Shown: in pieces, positions 1 to 8,161 of the stretch
How positions within the stretch are numbered: position 1 is the first letter of the stretch
How the letters are laid out: every line of letters begins with the position of its first letter
Source: Dehalococcoidia bacterium
GTDB lineage: Bacteria; Chloroflexota; Dehalococcoidia; GIF9; AB-539-J10
Assembly (NCBI GenBank): GCA_030615625.1
Contig: JAUWYX010000007.1
Span: 1 to 64,000 of the forward strand
Length of the DNA stretch: 64,000 bases
Direction: 5' to 3'
Position numbers and translations under genes: made by a program
Notes under the pieces: generated by a model
What the model was told of the DNA's origin: nothing
The model's database searches: none
The model's input: the letters and a program-made list of their open reading frames with translations, nothing else

Positions 1-141
1 GAGAAGAGGGTGTCCCATGTCAATGAAGCAGTATGCAAGGGTTGTGGCACCTGCGGTGCTGCCTGCCCCTCGGGAGCTATTGCCATGCACCACTTCACTG
101 ATGAGCAAATTCTAGCTCAGGTAGAAGCTTTATTTAGCTAA
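1..141 (+). CDS. hdrA: HdrA-like protein, C-terminal end (partial)
   Basis: Forty-six codons and a stop remain of a gene that begins before the window. They contain one 4Fe-4S ferredoxin motif, [12 protein letters not shown], followed by [14 protein letters not shown]. This is the usual ending of heterodisulfide reductase subunit A and related flavin-containing iron-sulfur proteins. HdrA is the electron-bifurcating subunit that docks on the MvhADG hydrogenase, and mvhDGA lie just downstream on the same strand, so the identification fits the context. The rest of the protein, including the FAD domain, cannot be seen, so another ferredoxin-tailed protein is possible. Confidence 0.7.
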   Translation, partial: EKRVSHVNEAVCKGCGTCGAACPSGAIAMHHFTDEQILAQVEALFS

Positions 142-165
142 CTGAGTTGGGGTGAAATTCACCAA

Positions 166-1005
166 ATGTTTCGGATTATTTATAGAGAAACCTTAGCGAC
201 GAAAATTCATCTGTTCAAAATCGAAGCACCGGCAATTGCTAGAAAAGCGCTGGCGGGGCAGTTTGTTGTCATCAGGATTGATGAAAGGGGCGAACGTATT
301 CCGCTGACGATTGCTGACTGGGATGGGAAGGAAGGCAGTGTTACCGTGGTGTTTATGGAAGTGGGAGCGACAACCTTTAGGCTGGCGTTGCTGAAAGCCG
401 GTGACTTCATTGCTGATTTTGTTGGCCCCCTTGGTGTACCATCGCATATTGACAAATTTGGTACTGTAGTCTGTGTGGCGGGAGGGGTTGGTGTTGCGCC
501 AATAACGCCTATTGCCAGGGCGCTGAAGGAGAAGGGAAATAAGATTACCTCTATTTTGGGGGCACGGAACAAGGACTTGCTCTTCTGGGAAGATAAGCTA
601 CGCAGTGTCAGCCACCAGCTAATAGTTACTACCGATGATGGCACGTACGGTCGCAAAGGGGTAGTAACCGGGCCGCTGAAGGAACTGCTTGAGAGTGGGG
701 AGAAGGTTGACCGGGTCATTGCCATTGGACCAAGTATCATGATGAAGTTCTGTGCCCAGACCACCCAGCCTTTCGGGGTGAAGACTATTGTTAGCCTGAA
801 TCCGATAATGGTTGATGGTACCGGGATGTGTGGCTGCTGCCGGGTATCCGTTGGTGGCGTAACCAAGTTTACCTGCGTGGATGGGCCTGATTTTGACGGG
901 CATCAGGTGGACTGGGACTTGCTCTTGGCTCGGCAGCGTATTTATCTTGATGAGGAAAAACGCTCTTTTGAGCAGTGGCAGGCTCAGATGGGCAAATGTT
1001 CTTGA
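166..1005 (+). CDS. nfnA: NfnA/SudB-like ferredoxin-NADP+ reductase subunit alpha
   Basis: This 279-residue protein resembles the small subunit of NADH-dependent ferredoxin:NADP+ oxidoreductase and sulfide dehydrogenase SudB. It has an N-terminal FAD-binding barrel (about 1-95), an NAD-binding Rossmann part beginning with VVCVAGGVGVAPITPIA (about 100-215), and a C-terminal [2Fe-2S] cluster segment with GMCGCCRV and a further cysteine in FTCVDG. The family passes electrons between NAD(P)H, FAD and the cluster in a heterodimer with an NfnB/SudA partner, which is encoded 21 bases downstream. It sits 24 bases after the HdrA-like gene, so it probably belongs to the same operon and may feed pyridine nucleotide electrons to that complex. 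Confidence 0.88.
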   Translation: MFRIIYRETLATKIHLFKIEAPAIARKALAGQFVVIRIDERGERIPLTIADWDGKEGSVTVVFMEVGATTFRLALLKAGDFIADFVGPLGVPSHIDKFGTVVCVAGGVGVAPITPIARALKEKGNKITSILGARNKDLLFWEDKLRSVSHQLIVTTDDGTYGRKGVVTGPLKELLESGEKVDRVIAIGPSIMMKFCAQTTQPFGVKTIVSLNPIMVDGTGMCGCCRVSVGGVTKFTCVDGPDFDGHQVDWDLLLARQRIYLDEEKRSFEQWQAQMGKCS

Positions 1006-1026
1006 ATGGAGGTCTGAGCAACATAC

Positions 1027-2424
1027 ATGGCTAAGGCGAATCTCAACAGGGAGCCAATGGCAAAGCAGGACCCCAAGACGCGGGGCAAAAACTTTAACGA
1101 GGTTGCCTTGGGTTACAGCGCCGAGCAGGCTAAAGCTGAGGCAAGCCGTTGTCTTCAGGATCCCAAGCATCCCTGTACTGATGGCTGCCCGGTGGAGATA
1201 GATATCCCCGGTTTTATCAAGGCTGTCCTTGATGATAATATGCCCGAAGCGGTAAGGATACTCAAGGATAAGAACAGCCTGCCCGGCATCTGCGGGCGGG
1301 TCTGCCCGCAAGAGACACAGTGTGAACAAGTATGCTCGCTAGCTAAGAAAGGAGCACCTATTGCCATCGGACGCCTGGAGCGTTACGTGGCTGACTGGGA
1401 GCGGACTAATATGGGGGCGCTGAACCCCGGGGCAGAGCCGCCCAGACCAACTGGTAAACAGGTGGCGGTGGTCGGCGCAGGACCAGCCGGACTGGTTGCC
1501 GCTGCCGATTTAGCCAAGCTCGGCCATAGCGTTACTCTTTTTGAGGCATTGCATGTGGCTGGGGGGGTGCTGATGTATGGCATCCCCGAGTTCAGGCTAC
1601 CCAAAGAAATTGTGCAGGCTGAGGTTGCCTACGTCACTTCCCTGGGGGTGAAGATTGAGCTGGATTCGGTGGTGGGAAAGGTGGTGACGCTGGATGAATT
1701 GCTGGAGAGCGGCTACCTTGCTATTTTCCTGGGTACTGGTGCCGGAGCGCCCATGTTTATGAACATTCCCGGCGAGAACTTAAATGGCATCTATTCAGCG
1801 AATGAGTTCCTGACCCGGGTTAATCTGATGAAGGCGTACCAGTTTCCTGAATATGATACACCGGTGTTTGTGGGCAGAAGAGTGGCAGTGATTGGTGGTG
1901 GTAATGTGACTATGGATTCAGCCCGGTGTGCTCTCCGGCTTGGTGCTGACGAAGTTTACATTATCTACCGTCGATCAGAAGTAGAGATGCCTGCCCGCCG
2001 CGAGGAAGTTGAGAATGCCAAGGAGGAAGGAATCCAGTTCAAGCTGCTGACCAACCCAAAGAGGTATATCGGCAATGAGTCGGGCTGGGTAGTCGGTATA
2101 GAGTGTTATGAGATGGGGCTGGGTGAGCCTGATGAGAGCGGTCGGCGGCGCCCCATTGCCAAAGAGGGAAGTGAGTTTATCATGGATGTGGATATGGTGG
2201 TAGCTGCCTTGGGCACCCGTCCCAATCCCCTTATTGCTCAAACTACTTCTGAATTGAAGACAACCAAGTGGGGTACGGTAGTGGCTGATGAGACTACTGG
2301 CAAGACGATGAAGGACAAAGTCTGGGCTGGTGGGGATATAGTTACCGGCGCCGCTACAGTAATAAGTGCTATGGGCGCTGCCCGCCGTGCAGCAAGAGAT
2401 ATAGATGAGTATTTGAGGAGTTAA
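1027..2424 (+). CDS. nfnB: NfnB/SudA-like glutamate synthase small-chain family oxidoreductase
   Basis: The 465-residue protein belongs to the GltD/SudA/NfnB family. Its N-terminal domain (about 30-125) carries the cysteine-rich 4Fe-4S motifs, with CTDGCP and CGRVCPQETQCEQVC. A first dinucleotide-binding motif VAVVGAGPAGLVAAADLAKLG lies near residue 140 and a second, VAVIGGGNVTMDSARCALR, near 288; these bind FAD and NADPH. The family ending GGDIVTGAATVISAMGAAR is intact. With the preceding NfnA-like subunit it would form a flavin-based bifurcating transhydrogenase. The absence of a glutamate synthase large subunit nearby argues against a GltD role. Position between hdrA and mvhD genes suggests a larger complex. 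Confidence 0.88.
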   Translation: MAKANLNREPMAKQDPKTRGKNFNEVALGYSAEQAKAEASRCLQDPKHPCTDGCPVEIDIPGFIKAVLDDNMPEAVRILKDKNSLPGICGRVCPQETQCEQVCSLAKKGAPIAIGRLERYVADWERTNMGALNPGAEPPRPTGKQVAVVGAGPAGLVAAADLAKLGHSVTLFEALHVAGGVLMYGIPEFRLPKEIVQAEVAYVTSLGVKIELDSVVGKVVTLDELLESGYLAIFLGTGAGAPMFMNIPGENLNGIYSANEFLTRVNLMKAYQFPEYDTPVFVGRRVAVIGGGNVTMDSARCALRLGADEVYIIYRRSEVEMPARREEVENAKEEGIQFKLLTNPKRYIGNESGWVVGIECYEMGLGEPDESGRRRPIAKEGSEFIMDVDMVVAALGTRPNPLIAQTTSELKTTKWGTVVADETTGKTMKDKVWAGGDIVTGAATVISAMGAARRAARDIDEYLRS

Positions 2425-2426
2425 TT

Positions 2427-2534
2427 ATGAACGAGATACAGGATTGCCTTTTTGGGACAGATATGGTATTAGTTACCCGTGTTATTGAGATGGCAAGTAG
2501 AGGTGGATTAAAACTACCCCTTTTAGGAGGATAG
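2427..2534 (+). CDS. Possible 35-residue small protein between nfnB and mvhD
   Basis: An ATG at 2427 follows a GAGGAG ribosome-binding sequence at suitable spacing, and the reading frame runs 35 codons to a TAG that directly abuts the mvhD ATG. The stop region contains the AGGAGG (2525-2530) that serves mvhD. The peptide begins MNEIQDCLFGTDMVL and has no motif I recognise; one cysteine is present. It may be a genuine small subunit, a translational-coupling leader, or the worn start of a lost gene. Nothing in the sequence alone decides this. Confidence 0.35.
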   Translation: MNEIQDCLFGTDMVLVTRVIEMASRGGLKLPLLGG

Positions 2535-2978
2535 ATGGACAACTTTGAACCAAAAATAGTAGCTTTTTGCTGTAATTGGTGCTCTTATGCTGGTGCTGAC
2601 CTAGCTGGCACCTCCAGAATGCAGTACTCTCCCAATATAAGGATAATCAGAGTGATGTGTAGCGGCAGGGTAAATCCCCTCTTTGTCCTTAAGGCACTGA
2701 GCATTGGTGCTGATGGCGTGTTAGTCCTTGGTTGCCATCCCGGTGATTGCCACTATATTGAAGGGAATTACAAGACACTACGCCGCATCCCGCTGCTTAA
2801 GAAGATGTTGAAGCAGCTTGGCGTAGAGGAAGAAAGGGTTCGGCTGGAGTGGATTTCCGCGTCTGAAGGAGCAAAATTTGCTGAGGTAACTAATAGTTTT
2901 ACTCAAGACATAAAAAACCTTGGGCCAAGTTCATCGGGCCATTTAAAGCAGAGTTCTAAGGAGGTAAAACATGGCTAA
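2535..2978 (+). CDS. mvhD: MvhD-like hydrogenase iron-sulfur subunit (delta)
   Basis: A 147-residue protein of the MvhD/FlxD family, which carries a [2Fe-2S] cluster and connects the MvhAG hydrogenase to HdrA. The family cysteines are present: CCNWC near residue 12, MCSGR near residue 42, and GCHPGDCHY near residue 74. The ATG is preceded by AGGAGG four bases upstream. The gene overlaps mvhG by eight bases, so the two are translationally coupled. Cytoplasmic, no signal peptide or membrane segment. Confidence 0.93.
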   Translation: MDNFEPKIVAFCCNWCSYAGADLAGTSRMQYSPNIRIIRVMCSGRVNPLFVLKALSIGADGVLVLGCHPGDCHYIEGNYKTLRRIPLLKKMLKQLGVEEERVRLEWISASEGAKFAEVTNSFTQDIKNLGPSSSGHLKQSSKEVKHG

Positions 2979-3930
2979 ACTTAAGATAGCTCTTTATTGG
3001 GCGGCTAGCTGTGGTGGATGTGAGATTGCGACTCTGGCTATACACGAAAAGATACTGAAGCTAGCTGAAGTTGCGGACATCGTGTTCTGGCCAGTAGGCA
3101 TGGATTTCAAGTATGCTGACGTAGAGAAGATGGCAGATAAGAGTGTAGATGTCTGCCTTTTCAACGGAGCTATTCGGAATGAAGAAAACGAGCACATGGC
3201 CCATCTCCTGCGAGCCAAATCCAAGATAATGATAGCCTATGGCTCTTGTGCTTATGAAGGCTGTATCCCAGGGCTGTCAAATTTTTATGACCGACAATTG
3301 ACGTTCGACCGTGTCTATATTGAAACACCGTCAACTGAAAATCCTAAGAAAATTTTCCCTCAGACGAAAGTCAAGGTGCCCGAGGGTGAGCTTGAAATTC
3401 CTGAGTTCTACGATACGGTTAAGACTCTAGCCCAAACCGTGGATGTCGATTATTTCGTTCCCGGTTGTCCCCCGGAGGAAAAGACTACCTGGCTTGCCCT
3501 TGAAGCTTTGATTGAAGGCAAATTACCACCGAAAGGGACTGTCATAAGTCACTCGGTGAAAGCTCTTTGCGAAGAGTGTCCTCGTACTAGAGAAGAAAAG
3601 AAGATCAAAAAATTCTATCGACCTTACGAAATAATCCCTGACCCGGAAAAATGTCTGCTGGAGCAGGGGTTGTTGTGCTACGGCGTGGCTACTCGAGGCG
3701 GCTGTGATGCTCTCTGCCCTCAGGCTAATATGCCTTGCACTGGCTGTTACGGGCCGGTGGAGGGGGTAGTCGACCAGGGAGCTCACTTTTTGAGTGCTCT
3801 GTCTTCTATCATTGACTCCAATGACCCTGAGGAGATTCAAAGAATAATTGACGATATTCCCGACCCGGCGGGCACCTTTTACCGCTACAGTCTGCCAGAT
3901 TCACTACTTAGGAGGGCAAGGATAAAATGA
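2971..3930 (+). CDS. mvhG: MvhG-like [NiFe] hydrogenase small subunit
   Basis: The 319-residue protein matches the small subunit of F420-non-reducing (methyl viologen-reducing) hydrogenases. Proximal-cluster cysteines are seen in SCGGCE (C14, C17), GSCAYEGC and PGCPPEE. The C-terminal part, from [11 protein letters not shown] to [11 protein letters not shown], is cysteine rich and would hold the medial and distal clusters. There is no twin-arginine signal, consistent with a soluble cytoplasmic enzyme. AAGGAGG precedes the ATG, and the stop overlaps the mvhA start as ATGA, so the three subunits are co-translated. Confidence 0.93.
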   Translation: MAKLKIALYWAASCGGCEIATLAIHEKILKLAEVADIVFWPVGMDFKYADVEKMADKSVDVCLFNGAIRNEENEHMAHLLRAKSKIMIAYGSCAYEGCIPGLSNFYDRQLTFDRVYIETPSTENPKKIFPQTKVKVPEGELEIPEFYDTVKTLAQTVDVDYFVPGCPPEEKTTWLALEALIEGKLPPKGTVISHSVKALCEECPRTREEKKIKKFYRPYEIIPDPEKCLLEQGLLCYGVATRGGCDALCPQANMPCTGCYGPVEGVVDQGAHFLSALSSIIDSNDPEEIQRIIDDIPDPAGTFYRYSLPDSLLRRARIK

Positions 3931-5396
3931 AGAGGATAATAATTGATCCCATTACCCGCCTTGAAGGTCATGGCAAGATTACCATCTTTCTCAACGAGGA
4001 TGGCAGTGTAGCCAATACCTATCTCCAGATTCCTGAACTCAGGGGATTTGAGAAATTTTCCGAGGGCCGCCCGGCCGAGGATATGCCCCAGATAACCCAG
4101 CGTATCTGCGGTGTCTGCCCTGAAGCCCACCATATGGCATCAACCAAGGCCCTGGATGACCTGTTTCATGTCGAATCAACCAGCACTGCCAAGAAGCTTC
4201 GTGAGCTTCTTTATAGCTCTTTCTACGTAACTGACCACACCACCCACTTCTACATCCTTGCTGCCCCTGATTTCGTTGTGGGGCCAGATGCTCCACCTGC
4301 TGAGCGCAATATCCTTGGAGTAATCGCCAAGGTAGGATTGGAACTAGGTGGTGCCGTAATCAATACCCGTAAGCAAAATCACTGGATTATTCAAACAGTT
4401 GGTGGGCGTCCAATACACCCCTGCTTCGGATTGCCCGGCGGTGTAAGCAAAGCCATAAATGAAGAGGAAAGGGCGAAGATAGAAGAAATAGCCAAATCGT
4501 CGGTGGAGTTCGGTAAGTTGTCGCTTAAAGTCTTCGACGACGTTGTTCTCAAAAATAAAGCTTACCTGGACATGGTCCTGAGCGATACCTTTACCCAAAA
4601 GTCCTATAATATGGGCTTGGTCGATAAAGATAATAAGGTCAACTTCTATGATGGTAAAGTACGAGTGGTTGGCCCTGATGGCAAAGAACTCTGCAAGTAT
4701 GCTCCCCGGGAATATCTGGAACATATAGCTGAACGAGTCGAGCCCTGGACTTATCTCAAGTTTCCTTATCTCAAAAAAGTTGGCTGGAAAGGTTTTGTTG
4801 ACGGCAAGGACAGTGGAGTTTATCGAGCCACACCTCTGTCCCGACTGAATGCTGCTGATGGTATGGCAACTCCCCAGGCCCAGGAAGCATATGACAAGAT
4901 GTACTCCACTCTGGGTGGCAAGCCGGCTAATTTCACTCTGGCAACCCACTGGGCACGCCTTATCGAACTTCTTTATGCTGCTGAAAGGTTGCTGGAGCTC
5001 AGTAGAGACCCGGAAATAACCAGCACGGATATTCGTAATATACCGACGGCAAAGCCCGATGAGGGTGTGGGCATTGTTGAAGCCCCGCGAGGTACCCTTA
5101 CCCATCATTACATAACTGACGAAAAAGGAGTTATAAAGAAATGTAACCTGATCGTGGGCACTACCAATAACCATGCTCCTTTATTCATGTCAATTAAGAA
5201 AGCAGCCGAAGACTTCATAAAGCCAGGAGTAAAGATAACTGAGGGATTACTTAACCGTATTGAGATGGCATGGCGCCCCTATGACCCATGTATGTCTTGT
5301 GCTACACACGCTTTGCCCGGGCAGCTACCCCTGGAAGTGACCATTTATGATGCCCAAGGCAAAGAGCTTAAAAAACTGAGCCAGGGTATCTCATAG
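3927..5396 (+). CDS. mvhA: MvhA-like [NiFe] hydrogenase large subunit
   Basis: This 489-residue catalytic subunit carries both halves of the nickel-iron site: RICGVCPEAHH (C61, C64) near the N-terminus and DPCMSCATH (C455, C458) near the C-terminus. The 28 residues after H461 form the tail that a maturation protease removes once nickel is inserted; the protease gene follows 19 bases later. It oxidises or evolves H2 in the cytoplasm and, through MvhG and MvhD, should exchange electrons with the HdrA/Nfn proteins encoded upstream. Length and motifs are typical of group 3c hydrogenases. Confidence 0.95.
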   Translation: MKRIIIDPITRLEGHGKITIFLNEDGSVANTYLQIPELRGFEKFSEGRPAEDMPQITQRICGVCPEAHHMASTKALDDLFHVESTSTAKKLRELLYSSFYVTDHTTHFYILAAPDFVVGPDAPPAERNILGVIAKVGLELGGAVINTRKQNHWIIQTVGGRPIHPCFGLPGGVSKAINEEERAKIEEIAKSSVEFGKLSLKVFDDVVLKNKAYLDMVLSDTFTQKSYNMGLVDKDNKVNFYDGKVRVVGPDGKELCKYAPREYLEHIAERVEPWTYLKFPYLKKVGWKGFVDGKDSGVYRATPLSRLNAADGMATPQAQEAYDKMYSTLGGKPANFTLATHWARLIELLYAAERLLELSRDPEITSTDIRNIPTAKPDEGVGIVEAPRGTLTHHYITDEKGVIKKCNLIVGTTNNHAPLFMSIKKAAEDFIKPGVKITEGLLNRIEMAWRPYDPCMSCATHALPGQLPLEVTIYDAQGKELKKLSQGIS

Positions 5397-5415
5397 CAAG
5401 TTTTCGCAAATCGAA

Positions 5416-5871
5416 ATGAAAACCCTGGTTTTGGGCTTGGGGAATCCTATTCTCTCCGATGATGGGGTGGGGATCAGGGTGGCCCAAGAGGTAGGGGAGA
5501 AGCTCAAAGATCCCCAAATAACTGTAGCTGAAACAAGTGAAGCTGGCCTTAGCCTTTTAGATTCTATTGTAGGCAATGATAAGGTTATTATCATTGATGC
5601 CATCCAAACCGAGAAAGGGCAAGCAGGACAGATATATCGTATGGGGGCTGAAGACTTCTCTCTCACCAAGCACCTTTCCTCACCTCATCAAATAAATCTA
5701 GCTACCGCCCTGGAATTGGGCAAGATGCTCAACTTAGCCATGCCCCAAGAAATCACTGTATTCGCTGTGGAAGCCAAAGACATTACTAACTTCAGCGAGA
5801 AATGCACACCTGAGGTAGAGCAAGTAATTCCCGAAGTGGTTAAGATGGTGCTGAAAGAATTAAATGAATAG
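5416..5871 (+). CDS. Hydrogenase maturation protease
   Basis: A 151-residue member of the HyaD/HycI/FrcD family of nickel-dependent endopeptidases that trim the large-subunit tail. The N-terminal signature LGLGNPILSDDGVGIRVAQ includes the acidic residue that senses nickel, and HQINLATALELG matches the family's conserved histidine region. It directly follows mvhA, which has the expected C-terminal extension, so MvhA is its likely substrate. A second protease of this family is encoded at 41823-42317 beside the membrane-bound hydrogenase. Confidence 0.9.
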   Translation: MKTLVLGLGNPILSDDGVGIRVAQEVGEKLKDPQITVAETSEAGLSLLDSIVGNDKVIIIDAIQTEKGQAGQIYRMGAEDFSLTKHLSSPHQINLATALELGKMLNLAMPQEITVFAVEAKDITNFSEKCTPEVEQVIPEVVKMVLKELNE

Positions 5872-6031
5872 CATAATCAATGGGGGGAAATTGGTGGCTT
5901 ATTGCCGCGACAGGCATGTAAAGAGATTTTTGACTTTTACCATTTACCCCTAGCATAAGATATATTATTCCAGAACTTTTGCGAGGTAAGAGTCTGATGT
6001 ATGGCAGTTTACAAGAATAGAGGATAAAAGT

Positions 6032-6691
6032 ATGCTTACAGTTTGGGAAGCAATAAAAATGAGACGCAGCATCCGTAAATTTGTCCCGGATGATGTCCCG
6101 GAAGATATGGTGACCAAGATGCTTGAAGCAGCCAGACTGGCACCATCGGCAAGCAACCGTCAGCCGTGGCGCTTCCTGGTAGTGCGAGACAGAGAAATCA
6201 GGAAGCAACTCAGCCGTATATGCCTGGGACAGCGATTTATCGAGGAAGCACCGGTAGTAATTGTCTGCTTCGGTGATTTTGAGCGATACTCCGACATAGC
6301 CAGGAAGAAGAGACGACAGGAATCTGTGGATGCAGGAGTGACGAATACGGCATCAGGTCGGTTTGCTGATCCTGAGTTTATTGCCTATATATACTCTTTA
6401 CCTGTTCCACCTCGCGAGCAATTGATTACGCCGGTGGTGGCGAATACTTATATTGCTATTGAGCATCTAGTGTTGATGGCTACGGAGCTGGGGTTAAGCA
6501 CCTGCTGGGTAGGGGCATTTGAGGACCCTGCTGAGATAAACCGCTTGTTTGGCCTGGGTGATACGTTATTGCCAGTGGCCGTAATACCGGTAGGCTATGC
6601 TGCCGGGGAGATTCCTCCACCTCGGCCGCGGCTTCCCCTTGAGGAAATACTGGTCAAACCACGGATGCACGCTGCGGGCAGAGAAGAGTGA
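6032..6691 (+). CDS. Nitroreductase family protein
   Basis: A 219-residue FMN-dependent nitroreductase-fold protein. It begins with the family signature AIKMRRSIRKFVPDDVPE, has the FMN-binding APSASNRQPWRF segment near residue 38, and ends with a helix-containing glycine-rich region LGLSTCWVGAFEDPAEI. These enzymes use NAD(P)H to reduce quinones, nitro groups or other small electrophiles; the physiological substrate cannot be told. Preceded by 160 bases with no gene, and convergent with moaC. It is probably transcribed alone. Confidence 0.85.
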   Translation: MLTVWEAIKMRRSIRKFVPDDVPEDMVTKMLEAARLAPSASNRQPWRFLVVRDREIRKQLSRICLGQRFIEEAPVVIVCFGDFERYSDIARKKRRQESVDAGVTNTASGRFADPEFIAYIYSLPVPPREQLITPVVANTYIAIEHLVLMATELGLSTCWVGAFEDPAEINRLFGLGDTLLPVAVIPVGYAAGEIPPPRPRLPLEEILVKPRMHAAGREE

Positions 6692-6722
6692 AGCTGGAAT
6701 TGTCTAAGGTTGTTCCTTCATC

Positions 6723-7181
6723 CTATCCGCCAGCGACATAAAGCCCGCTTTTACCTCCACTCTTCCTCACCAGGCGAATCTCTCCAATGGTCATACTTCT
6801 GTCCACTGCCTTACACATGTCATAAATAGTCAGAGCACTTACAGATACCGCTACTAGCGCTTCCATTTCAAATCCTGTTTTCCCTACTCCCTTAGCGCTG
6901 GCAGTAATCTCAACAAAATTGCCGTTTTTAGGCAGATAAAATTCAACTGCAATGTGGGTGAACTGGAGAGGGTGACACAAAGGTATAAGATGGTGAGTTT
7001 CTTTTGCGGCCATGATTCCAGCTGTTTTTGCCACGGCTAAGACATCTCCTTTTTCTAGTTCCCCTTTACGGATAAGTTTTAAGGTAGCGGGCTTCATCTG
7101 CAACTTACCTTTGGCTACTGCTTGGCGTTGTGTTTCTCTTTTCTGTGTAACGTCTATCATGTGAATTTGCCTTGACTCCAT
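6723..7181 (-). CDS. moaC: Cyclic pyranopterin monophosphate synthase MoaC
   Basis: The protein is 152 residues from the ATG at 7181, which I prefer to an upstream TTG because a GGAGG sequence lies six bases before it. MoaC completes the first step of molybdopterin synthesis, turning the MoaA product into cyclic pyranopterin monophosphate. The family segments LIPLCHPLQFTHI and VGKTGFEMEALVAVSVSALT, including the conserved histidines and lysine, are intact, as is the MCKAVDRSM segment. It is the last gene of the tungstate/moa operon and nearly overlaps moaA. Confidence 0.95.
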   Translation of the reverse strand: MESRQIHMIDVTQKRETQRQAVAKGKLQMKPATLKLIRKGELEKGDVLAVAKTAGIMAAKETHHLIPLCHPLQFTHIAVEFYLPKNGNFVEITASAKGVGKTGFEMEALVAVSVSALTIYDMCKAVDRSMTIGEIRLVRKSGGKSGLYVAGG

Positions 7182-7183
7182 TC

Positions 7184-8161
7184 TCAACCTCCAATCTGCG
7201 ACATTTTTCGCTTCACCAGCCTGACATTGCTTCCCTCTAAATGATGATGCTCCGGCTTAAAAGCAACTGCCTTCAGAATCAGACGTTTTAGCTCCTCCAT
7301 CGAAGCATTATTGCGTAGCGGCATTTTTAAGTCAATCTCATCTTCTCCCAGAAGGCAAGGGCGTAGTCTGCCATCTGGAGTAAGTCGCATACGGTTACAC
7401 CGGGAGCAAAAAGAAAGCTCGGTGAGCGGACTGATGAAGCCTATAGTGCCCTTGGCTCCAGCCAAGTGATAATACATAGCAGGTCCGTTGCCAGTTATGG
7501 ACGCACAAGACTTAAGCTTGCCAAGCAAACTAATATGTTGTCGCAATTCGGCGGAAGATACAAACTCTGCTACACCCTTGAAGGGCATAAGCTCGATGAA
7601 TCGGACATGACATCTCTCTTCATAGGTCATCTTGGCAAAATCCAGTATCTCATCGTCGTTTATGCCCCGCATGACCACTGTGTTTATCTTGACCGAATGG
7701 AAGCCAGCTTCCTTTGCTGACTCGATGCCCTCAAGAACATTTTTCAATTTTCCAAGACGGGTTATGTATTGAAATTTATCGGCTTTAAGCGTGTCCAGAC
7801 TCACGTTAACTCTAGACAAGCCTGCTTGCTTAAGTTCCAGAGCATAGTTCTTCAGAAACATCCCATTTGTCGTCAAAGACAGCTCTTGAATTCCCTTTAT
7901 TTGAGAGAGCATCTTAATAAGCTTGGGCAACTCAGCTCTAACCAGGGGCTCGCCACCAGTGAGCCTTATCCTGTTGATGCCCAGCTCTGCCGCTGCTTGG
8001 ACGACAGTACGAACCTCCTCGTAAGAAAGAATCTCGCTATGTGGCATCTGGGGGACACCTTCAGGTGGCATACAATAGAGGCAGCGCAGGTTGCAACGGT
8101 CAGTAACTGAAATCCGGAGGTAGTTTATGCTCCGTCCGAAAGAATCAAGAGGTCCAGTCAT
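7184..8161 (-). CDS. moaA: GTP 3',8-cyclase MoaA (radical SAM)
   Basis: MoaA starts the molybdopterin/tungstopterin pathway by radical rearrangement of GTP. The 325-residue form beginning MTGPLDSFGRSINYLR is chosen because its ATG overlaps the tupC stop as ATGA; a 43-codon upstream extension is open but lies within tupC. The radical SAM motif CNLRCLYC is near residue 24, the SAM-binding RLTGGEPLVR follows, and the C-terminal cluster cysteines appear in FCSRCNRMRLTPDGRLRPC. All key residues are present. Confidence 0.95.
   Translation of the reverse strand: MTGPLDSFGRSINYLRISVTDRCNLRCLYCMPPEGVPQMPHSEILSYEEVRTVVQAAAELGINRIRLTGGEPLVRAELPKLIKMLSQIKGIQELSLTTNGMFLKNYALELKQAGLSRVNVSLDTLKADKFQYITRLGKLKNVLEGIESAKEAGFHSVKINTVVMRGINDDEILDFAKMTYEERCHVRFIELMPFKGVAEFVSSAELRQHISLLGKLKSCASITGNGPAMYYHLAGAKGTIGFISPLTELSFCSRCNRMRLTPDGRLRPCLLGEDEIDLKMPLRNNASMEELKRLILKAVAFKPEHHHLEGSNVRLVKRKMSQIGG

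Noticed and set aside
207..866. 219-codon minus-strand frame inside nfnA
   Set aside because: Antisense to a gene with clear FAD, NAD and 2Fe-2S motifs; low-complexity Ser/Pro/Thr composition typical of shadows.
1027..2424. Glutamate synthase small subunit
   Set aside because: The family fits, but no large subunit is present and the partner is an NfnA/SudB-type protein.
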